In this document: positions 35,290-46,422 of the stretch, in pieces
Layout of the letters: each line of letters opens with the position of its first letter
Numbering within the stretch: the first letter of the stretch is position 1
From: Ilex aquifolium
Lineage: Eukaryota > Streptophyta > Magnoliopsida > Aquifoliales > Aquifoliaceae
Direction of reading: 5' to 3'
NCBI GenBank assembly: GCA_951799425.1
Contig: OX637394.1
Span: 40,225,642 to 40,289,641 of the forward strand
Length of the DNA: 64,000 nucleotides
Program-made: the position numbers and the translations under genes
Notes under the pieces: model-generated
Databases searched by the model: none
What the model saw: the letters and a program-made list of their open reading frames with translations, nothing else
Told to the model about the DNA's origin: nothing

Positions 35290-35660
35290 CACACGTTTTG
35301 CAATTCATTTCATAATCTGGCCACCCGACTAAACCCCATACCCACTTTTTGCGTCCTCGTAAAAGTTTTAAAAGCCTCAAAGACTATCTTTTCGAACAAA
35401 CCCAGCAATCAATGAGTTCCAATAAACAAACATCTCTTTGTGGCATATTTTCAAATATCATAAATACATCTCCCAAATACCCAAACAAACGGATCACCTT
35501 GAATGCCATCTAGAACTCTAAGTTACCCTGTTTAACTAAACGGGACAGCATGTCGCAGTAGATAAGCAAAAGCTTCTTTTGAAACCACAATTCTTGAATA
35601 CCCATTTTCCGTTGTCACCCACACTGAACCTTATCTGCTTAGTCACATATGGAGTCACAA
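35290..35660 (-). pseudogene. Captured pentatricopeptide (PPR) gene fragment
   Basis: The minus strand contains pieces of PPR repeats in shifting frames: NGYSRIVVSKEAFAY (about 35560-35610), then CDMLSRLVKQGN, IFENMPQRDV (35428-35459) and YWNSLIAGFVRKDSL (about 35375-35425). These fit the P-L-S pattern (MPQRDVVSWNSLIAGFV) of organelle RNA-editing/processing PPR proteins. At least two frameshifts and several stops make it a dead fragment. It lies inside the Helitron, in the same orientation as its gene. Confidence 0.65.
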
Positions 35661-38045
35661 ATCGAACTTGGCGTATGAAACTTGAAACCAAAATCAAATA
35701 CTTAAAAAGGTATAATCTTTAGGAATGGTTTGATGCTTTTGGATGGAAGCTGTGATGAGAAAGCTAGAGAGAGTCACATGACCCATCAATGTCAACTTAA
35801 GTAGCAAACAAAACTATATGACCAGTGACAAATCAAGCAAATGTTAAATGTTAAATGCAGTCCAAGCAAATAAGCAGATATAGAACTTGTAGTTACATGT
35901 TAAATGACTGTTAAATTTGCCTTTTTTTTTTTTTTACATCATAATGCATTTAAAAATAAAGCTAAAGAAATTATAGCAAAATTTGCTTATTAACAGAATA
36001 CCAAACAGTCATAGTATGGATATGAGATATATATGTCAAACAAAATTACATGTCTTACAATTCATAAAATACTACTTGAAAGCTAGGATACCACCTTAAA
36101 TTTCTTGTGTTGCACAAAAGGTTTTACAGTCGGTGAAAAGACTCAAGAATTTTCTATGATACAGGAAAAATACAAAGGAACGCAGAAGAAAGCTCCATGC
36201 CAGAGCAATCAAGAAGCTGTTGTCAGGGCAATAGGTGAACAGTGACTGTTCACCCTGATGCATCCAGTATTACTCAAACTAACCATTTTAACATAATAAG
36301 CTATAAAATTGAAAGGAAATACAGACCAATAAGAGGACAATTGAAGCAGTCATAGTTGAAGCAGTCAAACCTTAATTGCCAGTAAACCCATCTCAATCCA
36401 TCTAGAGTCAAAAAATCACTAAAAATATATATTTTCTAGTAACAGCTAATAAGCATTTTTCACTCACATACGCACACTCATCAATTATCTGTTTTCCTCT
36501 TTTTCTCATATAACCTAATAGAAAACTTCATTAGAAATGGAAATTACAGCTCATATATGAATACAAACCTTTTAGTTGGGCTGCAATGACAACATAGCTA
36601 GTATAAACCAATCATGCATGATTAATAAAAAAAAAAATGAGGATCACTGTGTTGACTTCAATTTAGTTGTTTACTTAAGTTCTTTTGGAGTCCATGGATC
36701 TGTGGCCAATAAAAAATTCAAATTAAACCATCTAGAAGTCGCATTATAAGATGTGTAAGCTAACATACAAAACTCAAACAACATACTTCAAACGAAATTC
36801 CTACCATGACAAAGACATTGTTGAGTCAAACAATAATCTTCTTCAGAAAACATTGCTAAGCAAAATGCATAACATTCATTATCATACAATGATCATCGAA
36901 CAAACTCAAACACATCACTCACCCCAGATATTCCAAAAGGGTCCAAATCATAGTAAAAAAAAGTGAGGTGGTGCAGTAAGTTATGTGTGTCTCGCCTATG
37001 ACCATTCTACAAAAGGAAATATATTTAATAATCTACCTTGATGCATCCAGCAGGGAGAACAGTCACATGAACAGTGACTGTTCACCCTGATGCATCCAGC
37101 AGGGAGAAGAAGAGGGCAAGCAGTGTCAGATTATCAGCATTACTCAAACTAACCATTATAACATAATAAGCTATAAAATTGAAAGGAAATACAGACCAAT
37201 AAGAGGACAGTTGAAGCAGTCATAGTTGAAGCAGTCAAACCTTAATTGCCAGTAAACCCATCTCAATCCATCTAGATTACTTAAAACAAAAGAAAACAGA
37301 TGATAACAGTGTAGATTATTAAATTCAATCTACAATGACCACTCAATTTTAAATGAGGGTAATCGCACCTAATAATGCGACTTATTTTTAAGGTAATCAT
37401 ACTATGTTTTTATTCGAGATGAGCAGAGCGACATCCTGTTACTTCTCTACAATGGTGTTTAATGGTGCGGGTGAACCATTAAACACATCTGTTTTCAAAA
37501 ATCAGTGGTGGCAAACCACATATCACATAAATATTTGATTGTCTGCTGAATAATCTGATATTTAATAATCTTATTTCCTGCAGTCTGAATAATCTGATAA
37601 CAGTCGCATTATCAGGTGTCTGCTGAGTAATGCTGCAGTGGTGTTCTTTACAGTGGTGGATGCATCAGGGTAGCTTACTGTTGGGCTTCTTTACAATGGT
37701 GGGTTCTACAATGTACATTATTATAATGTGCATAATAATGTACTATCAACCCATTTGATCGTGATTCAGGGGCATTTGATCGAACAGCTTGTGGGCAGAA
37801 GAGCAAAACCAACCCAAACAAAATTCAGAGCAGAATAAATGCACATATCACAGCAAAATGTGTCCAATCCAATACTTGATTGGCAACAGAGGCAAAGAGG
37901 CAACAAAGGTTAAGATCTGAACCGTATGTTGGGGCTGGCGCCCGCGAGAGAGAGAGAGGAGGTGGTAGAATTTCAAAGCATAAACCAATATAGGAAAATA
38001 AAACAACCAATACAGGAAAATAAAACAACCAAAAAAGTAAGACCA

Positions 38046-38430
38046 TCAAAATAAAATATGCATAATTTTGGGGGGTAGGGGTTCGGGTGAGTATGGGTGT
38101 GTGTTGTGAATAAGAGCAAGAATAGAGAAGAGAAAGAAAAGAAAGGAGAGATGGGAGAGAATGAGACTAACCTTGGAGAATGAGAGGCAGCCGGAGTTGC
38201 TGATAGAGGAGAGAAGAGGAACCACAGGAAAACCAAACTCAACCAAACGAACTATAAGATTGTGGAAGAGATAACAGTCTACCATCCCTGTTGGGAGAGA
38301 TAGAAGCGTGAGAGAGAGAGATGCGTGATAGATTGGGAGAGAGAAGCGTGAGAGAGAGAGGCATGAGAAAGAGAGAGGCGTGAGAGAGAGAGAGACGCGC
38401 GAGAGATAGGCTTCTTCATGGGCGGGAAAA
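38046..38430 (-). other. GA-rich leader-like block near the Helitron 5' end
   Basis: The minus strand is CT-rich at 38290-38400 (GAGAGAG on plus), followed by a short open stretch ending CTCATTCTCCAAG at a GTTAGT donor-like site (about 38172). This looks like the 5' UTR and first exon of a captured gene, but the encoded peptide is not recognisable. Confidence 0.3.
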
Positions 38431-38674
38431 AAAATTTAGAACTAATCGTAGACCATGGGATCAAAATTTTTTGAGATGATCTGAACCGTCTTTTATGTTG
38501 GGATTACGTTGTCCGTTAGATTTGTCTCAAAACGATCTGGACCTCTCTTTGTCTTTTGGATTCAAACTTCGCTCTACTTTATTTTATATATATATACTTG
38601 TTACTTGTTTGAATTTATATATATATATATATATAAATACGTATTTATATATATATATACATGTTTATATGTAT

Positions 38675-39483
38675 TAACAAATACACATTAATCAAGGTGC
38701 ATTAAAGATAAGAGATTTTGAATTAAATGACCCTAAAATGGGCATTTACGTCTTTGTATCTCAGCTGTGTACTTTTTTCCAAAACATTTTGTTCTATGTA
38801 TTTTTTGTCAAATAAGTCTAATTAAGTGTACCGGCTTCCAAAGAACCCGTTTTTTTGGAGGGGTTTGGATTGACTTGTCTAAATCCTTTCAAACCTAAAG
38901 ATGGAATTCAACATTTAATATTGTTCATACTCATGTTTGGTATGCGCAGGGATATATGACTATTATGATAATATATATGTATATAAATGACTATTGTGTC
39001 CCTTAACCAATTTAATCTAAACATGAGTATGGATATATGAGGGATATAAATATCACTTGAATGTGAAACCCCCAAACCCACATATGAAACCCACCCCCCA
39101 TGGGTTTCATGAAACCCATGAACTTGGGTTTCATAACCGGGTCATGACCAGGCCAGATTTCAAACCCTAAACTACATGCATAGTTATCAAATATGGATTT
39201 AAGGGGGTTTAGTTCCCAACCCATGTTCCAAAACTCCCCAAAATCCACATACCAAACAGCCCCTAAATGTCTTCCCGTCACCAATTTGTTAGAGAAAATT
39301 TTAAAAGAGTTCTTTGGAAGCCGGTACACTTAATTAGACTTATTTGACAAAAAGTACGTAGAATAAAATGTTTTGGAAAAAAGTACACAGCTGAGATACA
39401 AAGATGTAAATGCCCATTTTAGGGTCATTTAATTCAAAAACTATTATCTTTAATGCACCTTGATTCATGTGTATTTGTTAATA
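38675..39483. repeat. Large inverted repeat (arms about 180 bp)
   Basis: 38675-38856 and 39309-39483 are reverse complements at roughly 95% by eye, from TTAACAAATACACAT to CCGGCTTCCAAAGAAC. The 450-bp loop starts CCCGTTTTTTTGGAGGGG and has AAACCCA-rich sequence, with no gene. The most likely reading is a MITE/foldback element. The RepHel Helitron ends about 85 bp to its left. Confidence 0.85.
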
Positions 39484-40385
39484 TATATATATTTGTTTGA
39501 ATTTATATATATATATACTTGTTATTAAATATCTTTTCTAAATTTTGAATTATCTTTAATGCACTTTGATTCATGCGTATTTTTTTTTTGGAAAGTGATT
39601 TTATTTTCAAATTTTATTTATGCATTAAATATTTACTACTACTAGTTTTACAGGAGAATTTTAATATTTCGTTTATTTTAGAATATATCACTTGTTTAAA
39701 TCTCAAAATTTGTTAATATCCGAACTCCATAATAGTGTAACAAAAACAGTGTAACAAATACACTGTAACAAAGACAGTGTGACAATACACTGTAACAAAA
39801 ACAGTGTTCAGTAGTTCTGTGCATGTGGTAACAAATTCAAAACGGAGATGGACTATTTTGAATTAAATTATATGAAACTATATGTTTGACAAAATGTAAT
39901 AGTACAATATTTTGTGTAAATAGTTTGTTACACTGTTATTATTACATTATTACACTATTCGGATATTAAATTAATTTGAAAATAAAACCACTTTTCAAAA
40001 AAAAAAACGCATGAATCAAGGTGCATTAGATATAATTTGAAAAAAAAATCACTTTCAAAAAAAAAATACGCATGATTCAAGGTGCATTAAAGATAATTCA
40101 AAATTTAGATTAGAGATTTAACAACAAGTAAATATATATATATATATGGAATATTAAAGTTCTCCCATAAAATTAAGAGATGTTTAATGCACCACTTTCT
40201 AAAGAAAATACACATAAATCAATGGAGAATTAAAATGTCACAAAAAAATCAGTAAAATTCAAATAATGTACTTAAATACAAATAAGTATCAAAATTGAAG
40301 ACTTAATTACCCAATATTTTTTTCTGTATATTTTTTTACAATTAAATCTAATTTGGTATATCCCTCCCAATTTCTCCATCGTAAA
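39484..40385. repeat. Foldback element copy 2, with the PIF empty site
   Basis: This matches 24075-24738 in the same orientation, and 40180-40385 matches 21290-21405 plus 23788-23895 in inverted orientation. In the latter the PIF element is absent and a single TTA (40272-40274) marks its target. No coding signal. Confidence 0.75.
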
Positions 40386-40408
40386 AATACCCGCTCATCA
40401 ACCAAGCT

Positions 40409-40789
40409 GTGCTCATGGACGAAAAAGGTCGCTGTCCTGTTTTGTTTGGGGGAGTCAACAACCGTTCTCCTTTAACTCTAGCAATGGTTCATCCTTACAC
40501 TGATTCTCCGCTAGAAAGAAAGGGACACCCAACTCGAACAATGGTTGATTCTAACACTGATTCTCAAATCTCTCAAGATTTGATCACTCCTCTCAATACC
40601 CATTTCGCCTCTCACTCCAAAATCCTCCGCCATGGAACCACCACCACCAAAATCCTACTGGCGATTCAGCAAACAAGACTTTTTCCCAGAACCCTCCTTC
40701 CAAACCCTCTCCACTTACAGAACAGCCCTGTCGCAAACCTGTCACCGTCTCAAAGACCGTCTTTTTGGCCGCTCGACCGATGCCACTGA
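40409..40789 (+). other. Overlapping upstream ORF on CAT copy 2
   Basis: This frame contains the ancestral CAT start (MVDSNTDSQISQDLITPLNT from the ATG at 40541). It leaves the transporter frame after a 1-base insertion in an A run (CCAAAATCC at 40617-40625, against CCAAATCC in copy 1) and stops at 40789. A 60-bp partial duplication of the start region precedes it: ATGGTTCATCCTTACACTGA at 40483 resembles ATGGTTGATTCTAACACTGA at 40541. If transcribed, it would compete with the start at 40632. Confidence 0.7.
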
Positions 40790-42380
40790 GCTCATTGACC
40801 TCAAAAAACAATCTGAATATGACATGAAGCAATGTCTCACATGGTGGGACTTGATTTGGATGGGTTTTGGCGCCGTTGTTGGGTCTGGGATTTTCAGTAT
40901 CACCGGTCAAGAAACACACAACGATGCTGGCCCAGCTATAGTCCTTTCGTATACCGCTTCAGGCCTCTCTGCGTTGCTATCAGTGTTCTGTTACACTGAA
41001 TTTGCTGTGGAAATACCTGTGGCAGGTGGGTCTTTCTCATTTCTTCGAATCGAGTTGGGTGATTTTCTTGCTTTTATAGCTGCTGGTAATATTTTACTAG
41101 AGGCCGTTGTTGGTGCTGCTGGGTTAGGGCGTTCATGGTCTTCTTATTTTGCTAGTATGATAAAATCTGATGCCGATTTCCTTAGAATTCGAGTGAACTC
41201 CTTTGCTGAAGGGTTTAATTTATTGGACCCAATTGCGGTTGTGGTTTTAGCGATTGCCAACACTATAGCTATGAGTGCGACACAGAGGACATCTTGTTTG
41301 AATTGGATTGCTTCTATTTTCAGTGCTGGGGTCATAGTTTTCATTATAATTGTTGGGTTTCTTCATGCTAAGAGCTCGAATTTGGTACCCTTTTTCCCAT
41401 ATGGCTCTGAGAGGGTGTTCAAAGCTGCAGCAGTTGTGTATTGGTCTTATACTGGATTTGATATGGTTGCAACTATGGCTGAAGAGACTAAGAACCCATC
41501 TAGAGATATACCGTTGGGTTTGGTTGGTTCAATGTCTATTATTACTGTGGTGTATTGTTTGATGGCATTGGCACTTGTCATGATGATTAATTATACACAG
41601 GTAGATGTCAATGCAGCCTATTCAGCGGCATTTGAGAGAATTGGGATGAAATGGGCTAAGTATTTGGTGAGTCTTTGTGCTCTTAAGGGAATAACTACAA
41701 GTATGCTCGTTGGTTCTATGGGGCAAGCTCGATACACGACTCAGATTGCGAGAGCTCATATGATTCCCCCCTGGTTTGCTCTTGTACATCCGAGAACAGG
41801 AACCCCCATAAATGCTACTCTATTGGTGACTATAATTAGCTGCATTGTTGCTTTCTTCTCGAGTTTGGATGTTTTAACTAGTGTGTTATCATTTAGCACA
41901 CTCTTCATTTTCATGCTTATGGCTGTTGCATTACTTGTTAGGCGATATTATGTAAAAGATGTTACTCCAAAGCATGGTTTAGTTAAATTTCTTTTGTGCC
42001 TTTCTGTTATTCTGGGTTCATCAATTGTGATAATAGCACTTTGGAGTTCTAATAAGAGAGGATGGATTGGTTATGCAGTGGCTGGTGCATTCTGGTTAAT
42101 GGGTACGCTAGGGATGGTGTTGCTTCCAAAGCAGAGGGTTCCAAAGGTTTGGGGTGTTCCACTTGTTCCATGGTTGCCATCATTGTCAATCGGGATGAAC
42201 GTGTTTTTGATTGGATCCTTGGGTGGGGTGGCATTCTTGAGGTTCTTCATATGTAGTGCTGTTATGCTAGTTTATTACCTGGTGATTGGCGTCCATGCAA
42301 CTTATGATGTTGCCCATCAAGGTAACCAAGAAGGGAAAATTGAAGACGGTAAAGGAAATGCCAATCAAGAAATTTCGTAG
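40632..42380 (+). CDS. Cationic amino acid transporter, CAT1/5/8 type (copy 2)
   Basis: An intronless 582-residue transporter, nearly identical to copy 1 from the Pro run onward (about 26 differences). All family motifs are kept: SYWRFSKQDFFPEPSF, CLTWWDLIWMGFGAVVGSGI, MAEETKNPSRDIP, GQARYTTQIARAHMIPP and the C-terminal PKVWGVPLVPWLPSLSI. A 1-base insertion puts the ancestral ATG (40541) out of frame. The start chosen here, ATG 40632 in CCGCCATGG, is a new Met where copy 1 has GTG (Val). The resulting protein starts MEPPPPKSYWRF, close in length to AtCAT5-like proteins. The shared sequence with copy 1 starts only about 40 bp before the ATG, so the promoter differs. Function as for copy 1; expression is uncertain because of the upstream ORF. 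Confidence 0.88.
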   Translation: MEPPPPKSYWRFSKQDFFPEPSFQTLSTYRTALSQTCHRLKDRLFGRSTDATELIDLKKQSEYDMKQCLTWWDLIWMGFGAVVGSGIFSITGQETHNDAGPAIVLSYTASGLSALLSVFCYTEFAVEIPVAGGSFSFLRIELGDFLAFIAAGNILLEAVVGAAGLGRSWSSYFASMIKSDADFLRIRVNSFAEGFNLLDPIAVVVLAIANTIAMSATQRTSCLNWIASIFSAGVIVFIIIVGFLHAKSSNLVPFFPYGSERVFKAAAVVYWSYTGFDMVATMAEETKNPSRDIPLGLVGSMSIITVVYCLMALALVMMINYTQVDVNAAYSAAFERIGMKWAKYLVSLCALKGITTSMLVGSMGQARYTTQIARAHMIPPWFALVHPRTGTPINATLLVTIISCIVAFFSSLDVLTSVLSFSTLFIFMLMAVALLVRRYYVKDVTPKHGLVKFLLCLSVILGSSIVIIALWSSNKRGWIGYAVAGAFWLMGTLGMVLLPKQRVPKVWGVPLVPWLPSLSIGMNVFLIGSLGGVAFLRFFICSAVMLVYYLVIGVHATYDVAHQGNQEGKIEDGKGNANQEIS

Positions 42381-45300
42381 TTGGTATGATATTAGAACTT
42401 ACGGTGATTGGCATTATAGTTCATATTGCTTCCGACTTTTTGTGAATAGCTTGAATTCTTATGTCCTTTTCCTATTTAAATCCTCTCTCTTACAAACTCG
42501 AGGGAATTAATCGGACCTTCAATCTATTCTCTGTAATGGTTGTAATATTTACAATGCAATTGTACTTTTAGTCGAAAATGCTCTTTTTTCTTGGTCATGA
42601 TGAATTCTGGTCTTCATGATGCTTTTAATGCAGCTATTAGATGCAACACGAATCCACACTCTTGAAATGGCTGTAGCTAAATTTGGTATATTAACTTTAT
42701 GTCCTTTTAGTTAAAATATCCCTGTGGTTAACTAAACGCATGTTCCTAGAAGGCTAGAATTCCTTCTTCTGTACTTAGAGAAGTAAAATTTGAAGGGAGA
42801 GAAGTAAATACTACTATGTGGCTCCATCTAGATATGATGGTATAGAATTTTGTTTTTGGTATGCACATTACTAATATTTTAGTAGTGTGCTAATATTATA
42901 CTTCTGCTTTTATTAGGAAATATATGATAGGTATACCTAAGGTATTTATGATATTGAGAAGAAATCATATAATACATTTTCCTCTTTGTTTCTACTTTTG
43001 TTCCTTCTACCCTAATTGGAGTTAACTTTATCTTGTTAGAATTAGATTACAGGTTGAGCCAACTTTCTCAGAGCAGATTGACCTTTGAAATGTTTGTGTA
43101 ATGTTCTGATATTTGAGGTCTTAGTTATGTGTAGATCACTCTGTAATGTATTGTGCTGAAATGAAATTATAGAGAGGATCTATTTATCATAGTTATCATT
43201 TTTATTCCTTTTGCTAGCCTTTTTGCTATGATGTTCGTAAGATTAAACCACTGTCATCAAACTTCCAGTAAAAAGAAAGAACACTTATTTTTTCCCTACC
43301 ACAAAATTAGTGCATTAATTATGGTTTACTTTCTGTTTTTTGGTCTCTGCGCTTATACGACTTGTTAGATGAAGCAGGAAACAGAATTCGAGAGGGGGAA
43401 AAGGAAATTCCAATCAATTGTTCTATGGCAGGTATGATGGTGTGTAATTTCAATTTTTAAACAATCATTTCTGCAATTATAGCGATCTTGCTCAGAATAA
43501 TATGCAAATTATAAACAATCAAAAAAAGTATATTCTATAAACTTTATGGGGAAAAAGTGTGATAGATTCTTAGGGTATATATTATTGAGATGTGACAATG
43601 TAGTATCTTTCCCTTGTCGTTTTGACTTTTATTTCCTCTTGCTTATTGGATTAAACCAAAATCAACTTTCTCCTCTAAGGTTCAAGTAATTTTCTCAATG
43701 CTTGATCTTTATTTTAATTGAATCATGTCATAATATTTGAGGTTCTACTTTAGTAAGTATGCCGAACACCAAGCCTTGGTGTTAAACTCTGATAAAGAAA
43801 GGGGAAGCCTCAAATGGTGGAGGTTGAACTAGCATTGATATTCTGATCCTCACTTTGTAAGCTCATAAACTCTGAATTAGAATCACCTTTCTGTACATTA
43901 AAGTATGATTAATTTTCATTATGCCTCCATCATTAGCAGGTATGCATTTTCTTTTGCTTCTTTTTTTTTTCTTTGAAATTCTTCAGCAGATTGTGGTTTG
44001 GTGAAGATCAGATCAAAATATTGACCACTTCCTTTGGGTAAGTATTTTAAAGATGTGCTTAACCAGCTGGATGGCAAGACGAAATGCAAAGGGATATGCG
44101 CAATATGAGGGGGAAATATTGCTTCACCATAATGAGACCAGCAGTAGCAGCAGTTGTGTAAGTAATATATGGAAAGAAGATAAATCACGTAGCAAAAGAA
44201 CTGTTGCGGATTTAAATGAAAGTTACTAAATGAAGGAATAAAATTCTGCGAAAACTGGCTGGCTAGTATAGAATTGGGAATCTCGTATGTTATGTTTACT
44301 TCCAGCTCGATAGTAGAGAGATTGTGGCTGGATTTTTGTTTGAGAATTTTAGTTTTTGCTTTGCATTCATCTGGTTTTGTAAAGGATTATAGGTGGACTG
44401 GAGGTATGCCAAGGGGCCTAAGCAGAGTTTTAGAATGCCCTCAAAATCTTGTACATATTTCGTTTATACGATGCACGCTTGCCTACTCAAGAAAAGCTAC
44501 ATTTACATCAATATACTAATTTTTTTTTCAATTATTTCTGATTTACATTGACGTGTCTAACCTACTTGCCCTTGGGGAGCTGCCAAGTGGTTTGTGGAAT
44601 GATTTCAGATTTCAGACCTTATAAGGACTAGTCTTTTACCAGCACCATCTACCACTCATCTTTGGCGAGGTTTGAACCTGAAACTTTCTAGTCGGGGAGG
44701 TAGGCCTTGGTCATCCGGACTAACTACGATGGTTACTTAACTCTAATATTTTGTAAAATTGAAAAGTAAAGAACAAGTTGGAGCTTTAAAATTAACAATT
44801 AAAGAGATTATTTCTATCTTAGGAAGTGGTTTGAACTGATACCACTTATAATATGTGCTGTATATTCAGTATGTGAGATATATGAAGTTTCATTACTGGT
44901 ACCTTGTGTTGTGAAAGAAGATTTGGTTCCTTTGATTACTAAGATTCAATTTCATCAGCATGTTCAAATGCAGTATGATAAAAATAGTGTTTCTGTGTTT
45001 GATCACTTTTTACTCAATGCCAAATGTTTGTTCATTGTTTTGGTTCAAGGGACTTGGTTTTGTGTGTGTGTGTGTGTGTGTGTGTGTAGACAATGCAGGT
45101 CAGAGAAGTGGGCAATTTATGAGAAAATAAATTACACATGGAAAATGTAGATCATATTTGTGAATGTGAAATTCGAGTACGAAATTAAGGTTGGTCAAAA
45201 TAAAAAAAAGATGTATTTAGTTGAAATGGTGTATTGAAAGAGGTGGCAAATAATAAGAATCATCATGTTGTAGAAGATAACAAACCCTTCTTCGATTGTG

Positions 45301-46268
45301 TTCGGGACAATGGTACTTGTGGTGTATTTTTTTTTTTGTTACAGGATGTTCAGATTTGTACCAACTACTTTCTCGATTTTGAATATTGGTCATCGTAATC
45401 TGAGCGGATTTAGAATATATCACATGAAAAATAAGGGTGATTGATCCTTAAGAAATATAAAAAGTGTTGAACTTAAAACCTCTGAATTCCTACAAACTCG
45501 ACTCAATTATTGAACCACCTTTAAGGTCGGTAGCGGTGCATTAGCAGCAATGGGAGCAGCATTTTATGTAAGCCTCTGGGTTTTCCATAACATCAGCTGC
45601 CCACTGTCCCTGCCACTTTTTAAGAGTACTAGTCGACTGGTCCAAAGTTTTCAACTTCTACTTCATTGCAGGCAGTGACATGGGTTGAAATTCACTTTTT
45701 ATTTTGAGAATCTCCATTTATCCATAAAGCAGGGTTTCCTTTAACTATTTGTCACAGATATTTAAGATCGTTAATGAGTTGTGTCATGTCGGATTCGTGT
45801 TATATAAAAATTGTGTATGAACTAGTAGTGTCAACTTTTCTCACTAACACGAATCCGAATCCGATAAGATACGAAATTAAAAATGACATGACCGATTAAC
45901 AAAAATAATAAATTGGTCAAATTAATGTTAGACATAGATAACATAATTAATTGATATTGTAAGCAAAAAATAGGTACTTTATAATTTTTTTTAATTTCTT
46001 TACATAGTATCATAGGAGTTGTTTTAGAATTAAAGAAATTTGTATTGACAGGAATATTGAAACAAACATATCACGAACTGAAATGACACGACACAATACC
46101 AATTAGCACCCCTAATATATAAGTAGTATTTTGCAAGTTTTTGTCATGTTTGGTCGTGTTCGTGTCAATCCATTTTTTTTATGATTCTATCCGTTTATTA
46201 CTTAAACTCGTTAAATATGAACCCCAATCTACTAATTCCAAATCAATTATCTGATAGATTTGCAAATC
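42381..46268 (+). other. Downstream flank of CAT copy 2
   Basis: Non-coding, collinear with 7152-8919 plus 15442-17683. It lacks the copia and LINE-like insertions, showing a plain TGTGTAAGTAATATATGG at 44155 and ATACCACTTA at 44850. A (TG)n tract lies at 45060-45087. Open stretches here are not conserved between copies. Confidence 0.75.
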
Positions 46269-46283
46269 ATATCTTAGATAGTT

Positions 46284-46312
46284 GGTGGTGAGGAAGAACC
46301 ATCCTCACCACC
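46284..46312. repeat. Perfect 11-bp hairpin at the duplication edge
   Basis: GGTGGTGAGGA and TCCTCACCACC flank a 7-base loop, about 15 bp beyond where similarity to copy 1 ends. Confidence 0.8.
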
Positions 46313-46391
46313 GACCCTTTAGTCAGTTGCTGTTATGGATTACTATATCTAAAGGTAACATAGAAAGCAGGGGAGATTGGGAAAGAGGCTT

Positions 46392-46393
<2 letters not shown>

Positions 46394-46422
<29 letters not shown>
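46394..46422. repeat. G29 homopolymer
   Basis: 29 consecutive G on plus. Its length in the assembly may not be accurate. No gene is nearby. Confidence 0.85.

Larger units (their letters stand above)
34140..37285. repeat. Repeated about 200-bp module inside the Helitron
   Basis: 36215-36412 and 37060-37276 share CATAATAAGCTATAAAATTG, GGAAATACAGACCAATAAGA and TTGAAGCAGTCATAGTTGAA. Parts also occur at 34000-34050 and 34150-34225. CAGTGACTGTTCACCCTGAT precedes the module in both complete copies. The remaining Helitron DNA (35700-38570) is AT-rich with no gene I can identify. Confidence 0.75.
24749..38590 (-). mobile_element. Autonomous-type Helitron (RepHel), about 13.8 kb
   Basis: On the minus strand the 3' terminus is a GTGCATTCAGGCAC hairpin-like stretch, then GGACAATTG and CTAG at 24749, followed by T. 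The 5' terminus near 38590 (TATATAAAATAAAGTAG) aligns with the proven 5' end of the small Helitron (TCTATATAATAAAGTAG); both continue with CAAAAGACAAA. The element encodes Rep and a PIF1-type helicase (26719-32344), carries a 27-bp minisatellite (32583-33420) and has host exon pieces at 33.6-35.7 kb. Stops in the Rep part suggest this copy is no longer autonomous. The exact 5' edge is uncertain by a few bases because it sits in (TA)n. Confidence 0.85.

Noticed and set aside
35197-35415. 72-residue plus-strand open frame
   Set aside because: Antisense to the PPR fragment, whose motifs are clear on minus.
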